In this document: in pieces, positions 7,276-15,966 of the stretch
Layout of the letters: every line of letters starts with the position of its first letter
How positions within the stretch are numbered: the first letter of the stretch is position 1
Origin: Deltaproteobacteria bacterium
GTDB lineage: Bacteria; Myxococcota; B64-G9
DNA: 36,316 bases
Assembly (NCBI GenBank): GCA_019307065.1
Contig: JAFDKH010000028.1
Span: forward strand, 1 to 36,316
Direction: 5' to 3'
The notes under the pieces: generated by a model
Seen by the model: the letters and a program-made list of their open reading frames with translations, nothing else
What the model was told of the DNA's origin: nothing
The model's database searches: none
Translations under genes and position numbers: made by a program

Positions 7276-7304
7276 TTGAATAGCTGCTAGCGCCACGCTA
7301 GTAT
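7276..7304 (+). promoter_or_regulatory. Promoter of the aconitase gene with dyad in the spacer
   Basis: TTGAAT (7276-7281), 17-bp spacer, TAGTAT (7299-7304). The spacer and -10 edge hold a perfect dyad, CTAGCG-CCA-CGCTAG (7287-7301). Outer bases GAATA (7278-7282) and TATTC (7302-7306) can extend it after a bulge. A repressor bound here would block both boxes. The predicted start is near 7311 and the ATG is at 7337 with AGAGAGG before it. Confidence 0.5.
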
Positions 7305-7336
7305 TCGCGCAGGCTAATACCAAAAGAGAGGCCAGC

Positions 7337-9277
7337 ATGGCGGCTACGGGTCTTTGTGCCACCTACCAGATTCTCGCAAAACATCTGGTACATGGTGATA
7401 TCAGGCCGGGGGAGGAAATTGGTATCCGGGCCGATCAGATGCTTGTACAGGACGGAACCGGAACCATGGTCTTCTTGCACCTGTCGAAACTCGGCAAACC
7501 GCGCCTCAAGGGCAAGTTAAGTATTTGTTACGTCGATCACAATACCCTGGGTGAAGGGCCTGAGAATGCAGACGATCACCGTTTTCTGCGAAGCTCATGC
7601 AAGGCCCTGGGCGTTCATTTTTCACGGCCGGGTAATGGAATTGGTCACCAGATTCATCTAGAGCGATTTTCCGCTCCGGGTCAATTGCTGCTGGGGGCTG
7701 ATAGTCATGTAACCACGCTCGGCGGCGCCGGAATGTTGGCAATCGGGACCGGCGGTCTGGAGTTGGCAGTCTCGATCACTGGAGCTCCGCACTACTTTGT
7801 TTGTCCGGCCGTTACTCGAATTACGTTGACCGGCAAGCTAAAGCCCTGGTGCGCGGCCAAAGACGTGATCCTGTATATAATCGGAGAGCTGGCTTCAAGA
7901 AACAATGTCGGCACCGCACTGGAGTATGCCGGTCCGGGCGTCAAGACCCTGACTGTTACTCAGCGAGCTACGATTACCAACATGGGGGCCGAGTTGGGGG
8001 TGACCACCTCTTTATTTCCCACCGATGACAAGACCCGGGCCTATCTGACTTCCCAGGGCAGAACAAAGCAATATAAGCGTGTCCAGGCTGACAAAGATGC
8101 GGAATATGCCGATGAGCTTGCAGTAGATTTGACGAAGATTGTTCCGATGGTGGCGCTGCCGCACAGCCCCGAACGAGTGGCCACAGTCCGCGAGGCGGCC
8201 GGAATTGAAGTACACCAGGTAGCCGTAGGCAGTTGCACCAACGGGTTCTTCGATGACTTGGCCAAGGTTGCCCTAATGCTGCGCGGGCACCGGATTTCAC
8301 CAGATTTAAACATGCTGGTTGCGCCGGCCACCCGCCAGGTTATGAATACACTTCTGGCGCGAGGTTATATCAAGCATTTCATTGACGCCGGGGCCCGAAT
8401 TGGCGAAAGCGTTTGCGGGTTTTGTATCGGTCATGGACACGCTCCGGCCAGCGATTCGGTTAGTGTCCGCACCAGTAACCGCAACTATCAAGGTCGCTGC
8501 GGCACCTTAGACGCCAGGGTTTATTTGGTCAGCCCGGAAACCGCGGCTGCTACCGCCTTGCGCGGTGTCTTGACCGACCCGCGAGACCTAAAGCGGGCCG
8601 TTGTGCGCTTGACCTTGCCGCGCAAGTATCCAATCGATGACAGCCTGATAGTGCCACCGGTCAAGAAAAAGAAAAAAACAGAAATCAAGCGCGGGCCGAA
8701 TATCATTGACCCGCCTGTAGCCGGTCGCTTGCCGCAATTTGTGCGGGGAGAGGCGATCCTCAAGTTAGGCGATCACATTTCGACCGATCATATCCTGCCT
8801 GCCGGCCATTTTTTGAAATTCCGCTCGAACATCGAAGAGTATGCCTGGCGCACATTCAAGGGTGTCGATCCGACTTTCGTGCGCAGGGCCAAGGACAACC
8901 AGCAAGACGAGTTGGCCAATATCATCATCGCCGGGAATGGTTATGGTGAAGGTTCCAGTCGCGAACACGCCGCGATGTGCCCAATGGTGCTGGGTGTCAG
9001 AGTGATTATCGCCAAGAGTTTCGAGCGCATTCATGTGTCCAACCTGATAAATCACGGTGTCGTCCCGCTGACCTTCATGGATGACCGGGCCTATGACCAG
9101 ATCGATCAAGGCGATGACCTCGAGCTGCCCTGGATCGCAACCGAATTAAAACGGTCTTCTTTGGTGACGGTGCGTAGTCACGAAAAAGATTACGAAGTGA
9201 AAGTCAAACACGGTCTCAATCGCCGGCAGGTCGAAATCCTCTTGGCCGGCGGGCTGCGCAACTACGTGGCAACTTAG
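7337..9277 (+). CDS. Aconitate hydratase (aconitase), short form
   Basis: Aconitase converts citrate to isocitrate in the TCA cycle using a [4Fe-4S] cluster. The protein has 646 residues, far shorter than the roughly 890-residue AcnA/IRP type. This fits the short 'Aquifex-type' putative aconitases, with a large catalytic part, a Lys-rich linker (about 443-452) and a C-terminal swivel domain. Expected cluster ligands are Cys300 in VGSCTNG and Cys360/Cys363 in CGFCIG (usually CGPCIG). GADSHVT at 120-126 matches the DSH motif, and GSSREHA at 539-545 carries the active-site Ser/Arg. AGAGAGG precedes the ATG. It has its own promoter and a convergent neighbour 8 bp away. 3-Isopropylmalate or homoaconitate specificity is less likely at this length but not excluded. 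Confidence 0.93.
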   Translation: MAATGLCATYQILAKHLVHGDIRPGEEIGIRADQMLVQDGTGTMVFLHLSKLGKPRLKGKLSICYVDHNTLGEGPENADDHRFLRSSCKALGVHFSRPGNGIGHQIHLERFSAPGQLLLGADSHVTTLGGAGMLAIGTGGLELAVSITGAPHYFVCPAVTRITLTGKLKPWCAAKDVILYIIGELASRNNVGTALEYAGPGVKTLTVTQRATITNMGAELGVTTSLFPTDDKTRAYLTSQGRTKQYKRVQADKDAEYADELAVDLTKIVPMVALPHSPERVATVREAAGIEVHQVAVGSCTNGFFDDLAKVALMLRGHRISPDLNMLVAPATRQVMNTLLARGYIKHFIDAGARIGESVCGFCIGHGHAPASDSVSVRTSNRNYQGRCGTLDARVYLVSPETAAATALRGVLTDPRDLKRAVVRLTLPRKYPIDDSLIVPPVKKKKKTEIKRGPNIIDPPVAGRLPQFVRGEAILKLGDHISTDHILPAGHFLKFRSNIEEYAWRTFKGVDPTFVRRAKDNQQDELANIIIAGNGYGEGSSREHAAMCPMVLGVRVIIAKSFERIHVSNLINHGVVPLTFMDDRAYDQIDQGDDLELPWIATELKRSSLVTVRSHEKDYEVKVKHGLNRRQVEILLAGGLRNYVAT

Positions 9278-9285
9278 TCTGCACT

Positions 9286-10011
9286 TCAGACGGGGAACTT
9301 GCCGGCCTCAATACAGCGATCCCAGAAAAGATTTGCTCCATCAATGAATATCTCGGTCGGGATGCATTCTTGTGAAATCTCGGCCAGGGTCTGATCGGAA
9401 AAAGAACCTTGCTCGACTAGTTCCTTTCCGGCCCGCCGGGTGGCTTGCTTTATCTGTTTGACCTGGTCGGGCAGTATTTTGTCCATAACCAGGATGCGGC
9501 TGGCCGGACGTAGAATCGACCCGATCAAGCGGGTCTGCATGTTGCGGCTGATGCGCTGCAGGTGGTCGACCAGCCCGCCGAAATTATCCAGCTCACAAAA
9601 GCCGCAGACACTCAGCAGGACCAACTCGGGGACCTTGGATTTACTCTTTTTGTGTCGGCAATGTCCATCGACGGCCTCAAAATAGGGATCGACCAACGGA
9701 ATCAGCCGGTCGAGAAAAGTCTTGGCCTGAGCGGTCATTCCGTCGACATAGACAGGCGTTCCCAGCACGAAATAGTCGGACTGTATAAATTTCTGGCGCA
9801 GTTCGGTCATATCGTCGTCCTGAACGCAGACTCCGGGAGTCTTGACCCAGCAGTTCAGGCAACCGACGCAGTAGCCGATTTTCTTCTTTTGTAAATCTAC
9901 CGATTCTACTTCGGCCCCGGCTTCCCGGGCGCCCTCTAAGAAAAGATCCATTAGAATATGTGTCATACCGCGTGTGGTTGTCGGGCTGGCGTTGACGCTG
10001 AAAATCTTCAT
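9286..10011 (-). CDS. Iron-sulfur flavoprotein / NADPH-dependent FMN reductase family
   Basis: The protein has 241 residues with a flavodoxin-like N-terminus (MKIFSVNASPTTTRGMTHIL) whose SxTxRG-type loop should bind FMN phosphate. It carries a compact cysteine motif C48-x2-C51-x2-C54-x7-C62, the signature of Isf-type iron-sulfur flavoproteins that bind a [4Fe-4S] cluster. The GTPVYVDGMTAQAKTFLDRL stretch (residues 84-103) is the family's second flavin/dimer block. It should be a soluble electron-transfer or reductase protein; the physiological partner is unknown. The ATG follows GGAGAA. It lies 38 bp downstream of the signal-peptidase-like gene in the same direction, so the two may be co-transcribed. 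Confidence 0.88.
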   Translation of the reverse strand: MKIFSVNASPTTTRGMTHILMDLFLEGAREAGAEVESVDLQKKKIGYCVGCLNCWVKTPGVCVQDDDMTELRQKFIQSDYFVLGTPVYVDGMTAQAKTFLDRLIPLVDPYFEAVDGHCRHKKSKSKVPELVLLSVCGFCELDNFGGLVDHLQRISRNMQTRLIGSILRPASRILVMDKILPDQVKQIKQATRRAGKELVEQGSFSDQTLAEISQECIPTEIFIDGANLFWDRCIEAGKFPV

Positions 10012-10049
10012 GTCGATTCTCCGGGAATTTAGGGGGCAGGTTTTTTAGA

Positions 10050-10982
10050 TCAAGGGACCGGAATTCTGCGGCGCAGCTTCCGCCATGTTTTTGTGCGCGG
10101 ATCTTTCGACCAGCGAATGAGAAATACCCGGCCCAGGATGGTCTGCCTTTGAACGGGTCTGACAGTTGTGGCGCCTGGTTCGAAGCGATTATCACCCAGC
10201 AACAAGAGTTGCTCGGGCGCAAGTTTCCAAAGTTTTTTGGGACGTGCAGTGGGGTCTAAGTTTTTGAACACAACCGCAGTGATGTTTCCGAGTTTTTCCT
10301 CGACTTTTATTACCGGCTGGTCGATCCATTCACCCTGGTTTGATTTGCGCGCAAAAGTGGTCTGATCCACAATCGTTTGCTCGATTGGCTGGCTGTCGAC
10401 CAACAGCCCGGCCGGCGTAAGGTCGAGTGTCTCGCCGCCCAGGCCGACTACACGCAAAAAGCGGACAGTTGTGCCGTCAATCGGATCCAGGGCTGCCACG
10501 ATTGCTCCGCGCTCGAGGTTGTCGAGAGTCGCCTGGCGCCGATCGACCATTATCCCGTCTCCGGGCAACAAAGTCGGTTGCATGTTGTCGGACGAAAGCA
10601 CGAAGGTTGTCAGCAAGTTGGCCTGGACATACTTGATCAGGCCGTAGTTGGGCAGCGAAAAACCAAGAAACCATAAGAGCAAGTAAAAATACCAGATGTT
10701 GTAACCACGCAGTCTATATTCTGGATCGGCCCGGCGAGCGCAGATGGTTGCATGGACAGCGCAAGCAATCCAGACCAGCGCAGCGCTGGTTAGGAAGGTG
10801 GGGTAGACGGCCGCTAATTCCATTGAAGCCATTCCCCAGCCAATCAGAAATACGCCCCAGCCTAAAAAACTCAAAGGCCAGAAAATCAGCCCCCAAAACA
10901 ACCGCCCGCAATACAAATGACCAAGCCCGGGCATGGCCAGGCTCAGCATAACGGCTGCAGGAATAAAACGGCGCTTTTCCAT
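10050..10982 (-). CDS. Signal peptidase I homologue (S26 fold) lacking both catalytic residues
   Basis: I use the ATG at 10980-10982 because GGAGG lies 5 bases upstream; a TTG directly before it is less likely. Residues 1-128 hold about four membrane helices, with a PGLGHLYCG turn at 18-26. The peptidase part keeps the boxes of family S26: SDNMQPTLLPGD (131-142), RGAIVAALDP (158-167), VRFLRVVGLGGE (173-184) and LLGDNR (261-266). However, the catalytic Ser of the usual SxSMxP block is Asn133 and the general-base Lys before RVVG is Leu176. The DSR motif after GDNR is also gone. A working leader peptidase is therefore unlikely, and I infer a pseudoenzyme or a membrane protein that reused the fold. 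An active LepB must lie elsewhere. Confidence 0.85.
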   Translation of the reverse strand: MEKRRFIPAAVMLSLAMPGLGHLYCGRLFWGLIFWPLSFLGWGVFLIGWGMASMELAAVYPTFLTSAALVWIACAVHATICARRADPEYRLRGYNIWYFYLLLWFLGFSLPNYGLIKYVQANLLTTFVLSSDNMQPTLLPGDGIMVDRRQATLDNLERGAIVAALDPIDGTTVRFLRVVGLGGETLDLTPAGLLVDSQPIEQTIVDQTTFARKSNQGEWIDQPVIKVEEKLGNITAVVFKNLDPTARPKKLWKLAPEQLLLLGDNRFEPGATTVRPVQRQTILGRVFLIRWSKDPRTKTWRKLRRRIPVP

Positions 10983-11137
10983 CAAATCCTCCGTGTGAAA
11001 CTAGAGTAGCCAGAATATATGTCAATTGGCCAATAGTTTATCTCATGACAATGAATGTGCTAAACTATTTAGATTAACGGCAAGAATTGAAACTAACCCA
11101 TATTGAAAGAGAGATCCTTGAGAAGTAACTCAACATT

Positions 11138-11216
11138 CGTCGTTCCCGGATGATTCTGCCGGGAATCCATACTGCGTAACCCTTTGGATCACCGACAGAA
11201 CCATTCGGTGATGACG
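11138..11216. repeat. Two inverted REP-like palindromes (32 bp each)
   Basis: Unit A (11138-11169) is a hairpin with arms TTCCCGG/CCGGGAA and the 9-base loop ATGATTCTG. Unit B (11185-11216, opposite orientation) has arms ATCACCGA/TCGGTGAT and a 9-base loop. Read in the same direction the units are both 32 bp and agree at 24 of 32 positions. Three stem pairs differ by compensatory double changes, so the hairpin itself has been kept. The outer CGTC and TCCA edges resemble the widespread CGTCATTCCCGC...GCGGGAATCCA palindromes. Because the units are inverted, the two loops are also complementary at 8 of 9 bases. They lie in the 297-bp gap upstream of the GGDEF gene and may sit in its leader. Confidence 0.75.
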
Positions 11217-11279
11217 TTTCTATTCAGAGTGGTTATTGTAAATGATGACTTTCTTCTCAGGAATAAAAGAGATAGCTAA

Positions 11280-13145
11280 ATGAATCTCTATGCCGCACTC
11301 GGATATCCACTTTTTGCTGTTGCGGCTACCGAGCTGCTCTTGGGTTTCTTGTTATTGCGCCGCGATCCCGGCCAAGACCCCGTCATTCGATCGGTTGCGT
11401 TGATCTCGTTCTTTTCGGCTTTTTACGCTCTTTTCGCCGGAGTGGCTTACGTTCGTGCGTCGCTGGGTTTGTCGTATGACCTTTTCTTGAGCGGTTGCTG
11501 GATTGGCTGGTTTGCCATCCCGGCCACCTTGCAATTTTTGTATTACATGAAGGGCTCGAAGCGTTTTGCTGGCCTGGTGGGCTGGGGGCTCTACCCGGTC
11601 TGGCTGGGCATATACGGCCTGTGCCTTTTCACAGATCAGATTGAAGCCGGGGCCGTTTCGCTGATTCCTTTCGTCGATCGGGTCGGGTTGTATGAAAACC
11701 CGGCCCGCTTGTTTGGCGGGCTGCTTCTATTGTGGTGTGTTTTTGAAATGTGGCAGGTTCGGCGGCGTCTTTTTGGGACTCGGCGGGCTCAGTTTTCTTA
11801 TTTTCTGGCCGGGCTCTTGTTATATGCCGTCGCGGCTGTAGTCGGCGCCAACATCCTGCAACTCTTCGGCGGCTTCGGTTTTGATCCGGCCCTGGCTTCT
11901 TACTTCAGTATCTTGTGGATCGGGCCGACTTTTTACGCCATAAATCGCTTCCGCTTGTTCGATATTAAGTTGGTTATCTCGAATGCAGTCGCAGCGGTCA
12001 GTATATTTGCCGTCCTGGGCGCCATCCATATCGGCGTGTTTCGGCTCTTTAGGCCAGCGGTCGGTTCGACTCCGGCTGTCTTAATATCTCTTTTGTTGTT
12101 GGGGCTGCTGATTTTTGCGACGCCCCTTTCGGCCTGGGTAGATCGGGTTGTCAGGCGTCTGATTCTCAGGGGTAAGTATGATTATCAACAGGTCTTGAGA
12201 GATTCGACTCAGGCCATGATTTCGATTCTCAACCTCGACGAACTACTCGAGTACATCGTGACAGTCATTAGAAAAAATCTCAAGGTCGAAAGGGTTTGCC
12301 TGTTCACTCGCGGAGATTCGAATATTTACTGTTTGCGCCATGGAGTCGGGGTAGCCGATGACGGGGTTCAAGATTTCACTCTTCAGGATGGGGCGATTAA
12401 CTGGGTGAAGAAAACCGGACACACCCTGATTCGTGAAGAACAAGAACGTACTCGCAACCCCGATAAGAAAAGGTCGCTTTCGCAAGAACTCAATAGTATC
12501 GGGGCCGATCTTGTGATTCCCATGTTTTACAAGGGCCGAATGAAAGGTGCTTTGACGCTCGGGCACCGGCACAACCGTCAACCCTATGTACGCAGCGATA
12601 TCGAGCTGCTCGAGGCCTTGGCGGCCCAGGCGGCCGTGGCCCTAGAGAATGCCAGGTTGTACGAACAAGCCTCACGCGACGGGTTGACCGGTTTGTATCA
12701 CCACGCTTACTTCAAGGTTCGCCTGCGCGAGGAGGTCGAGCGGGCTACTCGTTACGGCCATCCTCTGTCGTTGCTGATGATCGACATTGACGGATTCAAG
12801 AGCATCAATGACCAGCACGGCCATCCGGCCGGCGATCAGGTCCTCAAGCAAATCGCTTTGGTTTTACAAGAAGGCGCCCGCCTGGGAGATCTGGTGGCCC
12901 GCTATGGCGGTGATGAATTTGCCGTCTTGTTGCCCGAAACCGATTCGCAGACGGCATCCGATGTGGCTGATCGTCTGCGCGCCCAGGTTGAAAAAGACAA
13001 GACAGCCGGCCAGCAAGTGACCATTAGCGTAGGGGTAGCCTCGACGAAAACCGCCAGCGAGTCCCTCGAACTTGTAGCCCAGGCCGACGAAGCCCTCTAC
13101 CAGGCCAAGAGTCAGGGTAAAAACAGGGTTGCCTTGACCGCTTGA
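11280..13145 (+). CDS. Membrane diguanylate cyclase: multi-helix sensor - GAF - GGDEF
   Basis: The protein has 621 residues. About seven to eight membrane helices fill residues 1-285, like the N-terminal sensor region of some histidine kinases. A GAF-like domain spans about 315-458 (NLDELLEYIVTVIRKNLKVERVCLF ... LEALAAQAAVALENARLYEQA). The GGDEF domain (about 465-620) begins DGLTGLYHHAYF and has the intact active site GGDEF at 543-547. An RLGD motif at 534-537, five residues upstream, fits the RxxD inhibitory site, so product-inhibited c-di-GMP synthesis is expected. The ligand sensed by the membrane part or GAF is unknown. Only a weak purine-rich ribosome-binding site (AAAAGAGAT) precedes the ATG. 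The upstream gap carries the palindrome pair at 11138-11216. Confidence 0.92.
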   Translation: MNLYAALGYPLFAVAATELLLGFLLLRRDPGQDPVIRSVALISFFSAFYALFAGVAYVRASLGLSYDLFLSGCWIGWFAIPATLQFLYYMKGSKRFAGLVGWGLYPVWLGIYGLCLFTDQIEAGAVSLIPFVDRVGLYENPARLFGGLLLLWCVFEMWQVRRRLFGTRRAQFSYFLAGLLLYAVAAVVGANILQLFGGFGFDPALASYFSILWIGPTFYAINRFRLFDIKLVISNAVAAVSIFAVLGAIHIGVFRLFRPAVGSTPAVLISLLLLGLLIFATPLSAWVDRVVRRLILRGKYDYQQVLRDSTQAMISILNLDELLEYIVTVIRKNLKVERVCLFTRGDSNIYCLRHGVGVADDGVQDFTLQDGAINWVKKTGHTLIREEQERTRNPDKKRSLSQELNSIGADLVIPMFYKGRMKGALTLGHRHNRQPYVRSDIELLEALAAQAAVALENARLYEQASRDGLTGLYHHAYFKVRLREEVERATRYGHPLSLLMIDIDGFKSINDQHGHPAGDQVLKQIALVLQEGARLGDLVARYGGDEFAVLLPETDSQTASDVADRLRAQVEKDKTAGQQVTISVGVASTKTASESLELVAQADEALYQAKSQGKNRVALTA

Positions 13146-13161
13146 TCGGCGGACAGCCGAT
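13145..13161. other. Short hairpin at the end of the GGDEF gene
   Basis: ATCGGC (13145-13150) and GCCGAT (13156-13161) form a perfect 6-bp stem with a 5-base loop, overlapping the last base of the stop codon. No T-run follows, so termination is doubtful. It may only stabilise the 3' end. Confidence 0.35.
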
Positions 13162-13199
13162 TGTGTACAGCCCGTTCAGTTACATGATAACTTGCCGGC

Positions 13200-15920
13200 A
13201 TGCTTTGGCATCGCAGGGCATTTGCGGTTCTATATCTTCTGAGCGCGGTAACCGCGCTGGCCATGGAGGTGATCTGGACACGCTTGCTGGTGTCCATTCT
13301 GGGCAGCGCAATCGTGGCCACGGCCTGCGTCTTGGCGGCCTTCATGGGCGGATTGGGAATCGGCGCCTTTATCGGGGCCGCGTTTGGCGATCGCTTGCGT
13401 CGTCCGGTCAGGTTTTTTGCAGTCATCCAACTCATATCTGCAGCAGGAGCTTTCTTGCCGCAAGTCACCGGCCTGGTGGCAAGTGAGCTTGCCTTCTCGG
13501 TCGGCCTGGGCGCGGTTACCATTGCCGCCATCCCGCTGGGGCTTGTATTTCCTGTGGCCTGCCGGGTGCGCGCTTCAGACTACAGCCATCGCGGACCGGG
13601 CGCCGGCCGATTGTATGCCCTGGACACTGGCGGAGCACTGATTGGCTGTTTGGGCTGTGGTCTCTATCTCATTCCGGTTTTCGGCATGTGGCATTCCCTG
13701 GTGGGGTTGGCGTTGGTAAAAGTATTGATAGCTGTGACAGCCTGCGGGTTGCCGGATAAAAAAGATCGACCTTTTACGCCTGCGGCCGACGATTCGGATA
13801 GGCGCAACGGTTCAGTCAGGTTACTGGTCTTGGTTGGAGTCCAGGGCTTTTGTTTGCTGGGCGCCGAAGCACTCTGGATCCGCCTGCTGGCCTTCGTGCT
13901 GTTCAAGGGCAGTACTATCTACGCTTTTGTGGCCATGTTGGCGACCGTCCTGGGTTGCACATCACTGGGAGCCTGGCTGGCATCTCGCTTGGTCAAGACC
14001 GAAGCAGCCGCTTTCAAGCTGGCAGTCCGGGCCGCCGCCCTGACGGGTTGCTGCCTGTTGGGTTCCTACGCAGCCCTACTGATCGTCGGGCCGCTACCTT
14101 CGCCGGCAGCCATCGGCCCGGCCGATCTCCTTATAACCCTGTTGGCCTGCGGACCGGCCAGTTTTGCTTCCGGTTTGGTTTTTTCTGCGGTGGTAAGCGT
14201 CCTGCAAAGCGGTTCGGCGGCCGGCACAACCGGACGGGTCCTCGGAGTGAATACGATTTTAGCCGTGGCCGGGGCCCTACTGGTTCCCCTGGTCCTGGTT
14301 CCCTGGCTGGGTCTGGGGATCTCGCTGGCTATCGTCGGGCTGCTGCCGCTCGTTGCGGCCTGGCTGGTTTCAATTGGCCGCGGGGCGCGCTTGCAAGCCG
14401 GCCTGGTTGGGCTCGGCCTGATCGGCGCCCTGGGATTGCTGCTGGCCGGACCGGGTTGGGTTCGCAACATTGGGCAGCCGATCTATTACGCCGAAGGCCG
14501 CGATGTATCCGTGGCGGTGATCGAGGTAAAAGGCGGCCGGCGCCTGTTTGTCGACGGAATAGCGGTTGCCGGAAGTGATGTCATAATGGCCACCGACCAG
14601 AAGACCCTGGCCCATTTGCCGGTCTTGCTGCACCCGCAACCCGGGCGTGTGCTAACCGTCGGGTTCGGTTCGGGTGGAACTTCCGGTTCACTGTTGCTGC
14701 ATGAAGACCTCGAAGTAGATTGTGTAGAAATTTCCGAGACAGTTGTTACGGCCGGGCGATTTTTTTACACGGTCAACCTGGGCCTTTTTAATGAACCGAT
14801 CTCCCCGCGTTACAATCTGATCATTCAAGACGCCAAACGCTACCTGGCCGAAACCGAGACTCTCTCCGATATCATTGTTAACGATTGCACCGACCTGGCC
14901 TATCGTAGCGATGCCTCTTTGTACACTCGCGAGTTTTTCATTTCGGCCAAAGAGCATCTCAGGCCCGGCGGAATTGCCGCGGCCTGGATCCCGCTCAGGG
15001 GCCAGGCCCCCTTTGATGTGCTCAGATCGGTCATCGCAACTTTCGGATCGGTATATGCCGACATGTCGCTCTGGGTCTTCGATGCCTACCCGACTCATTT
15101 CGGCATACTTATCGGCACGTCGAAACCGCTCACAATTGATTTGGCCCGAATTCGTAAGGTTCTGGAAAATCGCAAGGTGCAAGTCGATCTGAAATACATA
15201 GGGCTCGACGATCCGGCTCGACTTGCGGCTTCTTATTATTTCAACGACACGCAACTGAGGCAGTTTGTAAGCTCAGTAGATCTAAATACCGATGATCGAC
15301 CGCTAGTTGAATTTTTAGCACCCCTGGAATCGGGTGACGATGCCAGCGCCTACCAGTTTTTAGAAACGCTTGGACAGGCTTCGGCTTATCTACCGGTCGA
15401 TTGCTCTGCTGAAGATCTGAACCGGATCGGCCAGAAATTAGCCATGCGCCCCTGGTTATTGGCGGCCCATCGAGCATTCTTCGAAGAAGAAGAAAGGACC
15501 GCCAGAACACTTTACATACAAGCCCTGCGGATGAGCCCGACCGATAACGTTCCACGCACACTCCTGGGTGCCCTGCCTAACAGAATCAAAACGCTGAATG
15601 ACAAGATCCAAAAAGGCGATGAACAAGCCAGGGCTAAACTAGGGGCGATCCATTTGCTCGAGGGCCGCTATTACCAGGCTCTGGAAGTGATTCAACCGGG
15701 TCTGCTAAAAAACGAACGGGACCCCATGGCGAACCTTGTGTCGGGTATGGCGAGTTTGCTGCTCGGTGATTCCCGGCGGGCACAAGGGGCCTTTTTGGGA
15801 GTTATTCGAGCCACCAGACACGGCCTGTTGCATGACCGGGCCATGCAGGGCCTGGCTCTGTCGCGTTTGCCGCGTTTTTTACAAATTATCATTGAAGCCT
15901 TGACGTTTTATGGATTGTGA
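13200..15920 (+). CDS. Membrane transporter-like / spermidine synthase-like fusion with C-terminal TPR-type region
   Basis: The protein has 906 residues. Residues 1-415 contain about ten to twelve membrane helices of the kind fused to spermidine-synthase domains (opening FAVLYLLSAVTALAMEVIWTRLL). Residues about 425-715 form a class I methyltransferase fold. The SAM-pocket block is VGFGSGGTSG (487-496), the acidic ribose-binding residue is in DCVEIS (Glu510), and VNDCTD (560-565) matches the DSTDP-type catalytic Asp region of spermidine synthases. SLYTREFF (573-580) is also characteristic. Residues about 735-890 look like TPR helices. Such fusions are annotated as spermidine synthase, but real aminopropyl transfer is unproven. 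The start lacks a Shine-Dalgarno, and the next gene, grpE, begins 46 bp downstream. Confidence 0.82.
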   Translation: MLWHRRAFAVLYLLSAVTALAMEVIWTRLLVSILGSAIVATACVLAAFMGGLGIGAFIGAAFGDRLRRPVRFFAVIQLISAAGAFLPQVTGLVASELAFSVGLGAVTIAAIPLGLVFPVACRVRASDYSHRGPGAGRLYALDTGGALIGCLGCGLYLIPVFGMWHSLVGLALVKVLIAVTACGLPDKKDRPFTPAADDSDRRNGSVRLLVLVGVQGFCLLGAEALWIRLLAFVLFKGSTIYAFVAMLATVLGCTSLGAWLASRLVKTEAAAFKLAVRAAALTGCCLLGSYAALLIVGPLPSPAAIGPADLLITLLACGPASFASGLVFSAVVSVLQSGSAAGTTGRVLGVNTILAVAGALLVPLVLVPWLGLGISLAIVGLLPLVAAWLVSIGRGARLQAGLVGLGLIGALGLLLAGPGWVRNIGQPIYYAEGRDVSVAVIEVKGGRRLFVDGIAVAGSDVIMATDQKTLAHLPVLLHPQPGRVLTVGFGSGGTSGSLLLHEDLEVDCVEISETVVTAGRFFYTVNLGLFNEPISPRYNLIIQDAKRYLAETETLSDIIVNDCTDLAYRSDASLYTREFFISAKEHLRPGGIAAAWIPLRGQAPFDVLRSVIATFGSVYADMSLWVFDAYPTHFGILIGTSKPLTIDLARIRKVLENRKVQVDLKYIGLDDPARLAASYYFNDTQLRQFVSSVDLNTDDRPLVEFLAPLESGDDASAYQFLETLGQASAYLPVDCSAEDLNRIGQKLAMRPWLLAAHRAFFEEEERTARTLYIQALRMSPTDNVPRTLLGALPNRIKTLNDKIQKGDEQARAKLGAIHLLEGRYYQALEVIQPGLLKNERDPMANLVSGMASLLLGDSRRAQGAFLGVIRATRHGLLHDRAMQGLALSRLPRFLQIIIEALTFYGL

Positions 15921-15966
15921 TTATTTTGCTGTACTTCGTGTGGGTGCAAATTTTAGGAGCAGCGCC

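Noticed and set aside
11041..11279. Possible c-di-GMP riboswitch upstream of the GGDEF gene
   Set aside because: The expected GEMM core (such as GACGCAAAG and the conserved AAACC) is absent; the structure is explained by two REP-like hairpins.
13850..14578. Alternative-frame ORF of 242 codons inside the spermidine-synthase-like fusion
   Set aside because: Arg/Gly-rich out-of-frame translation with no start site; the fusion gene accounts for the coding signal.
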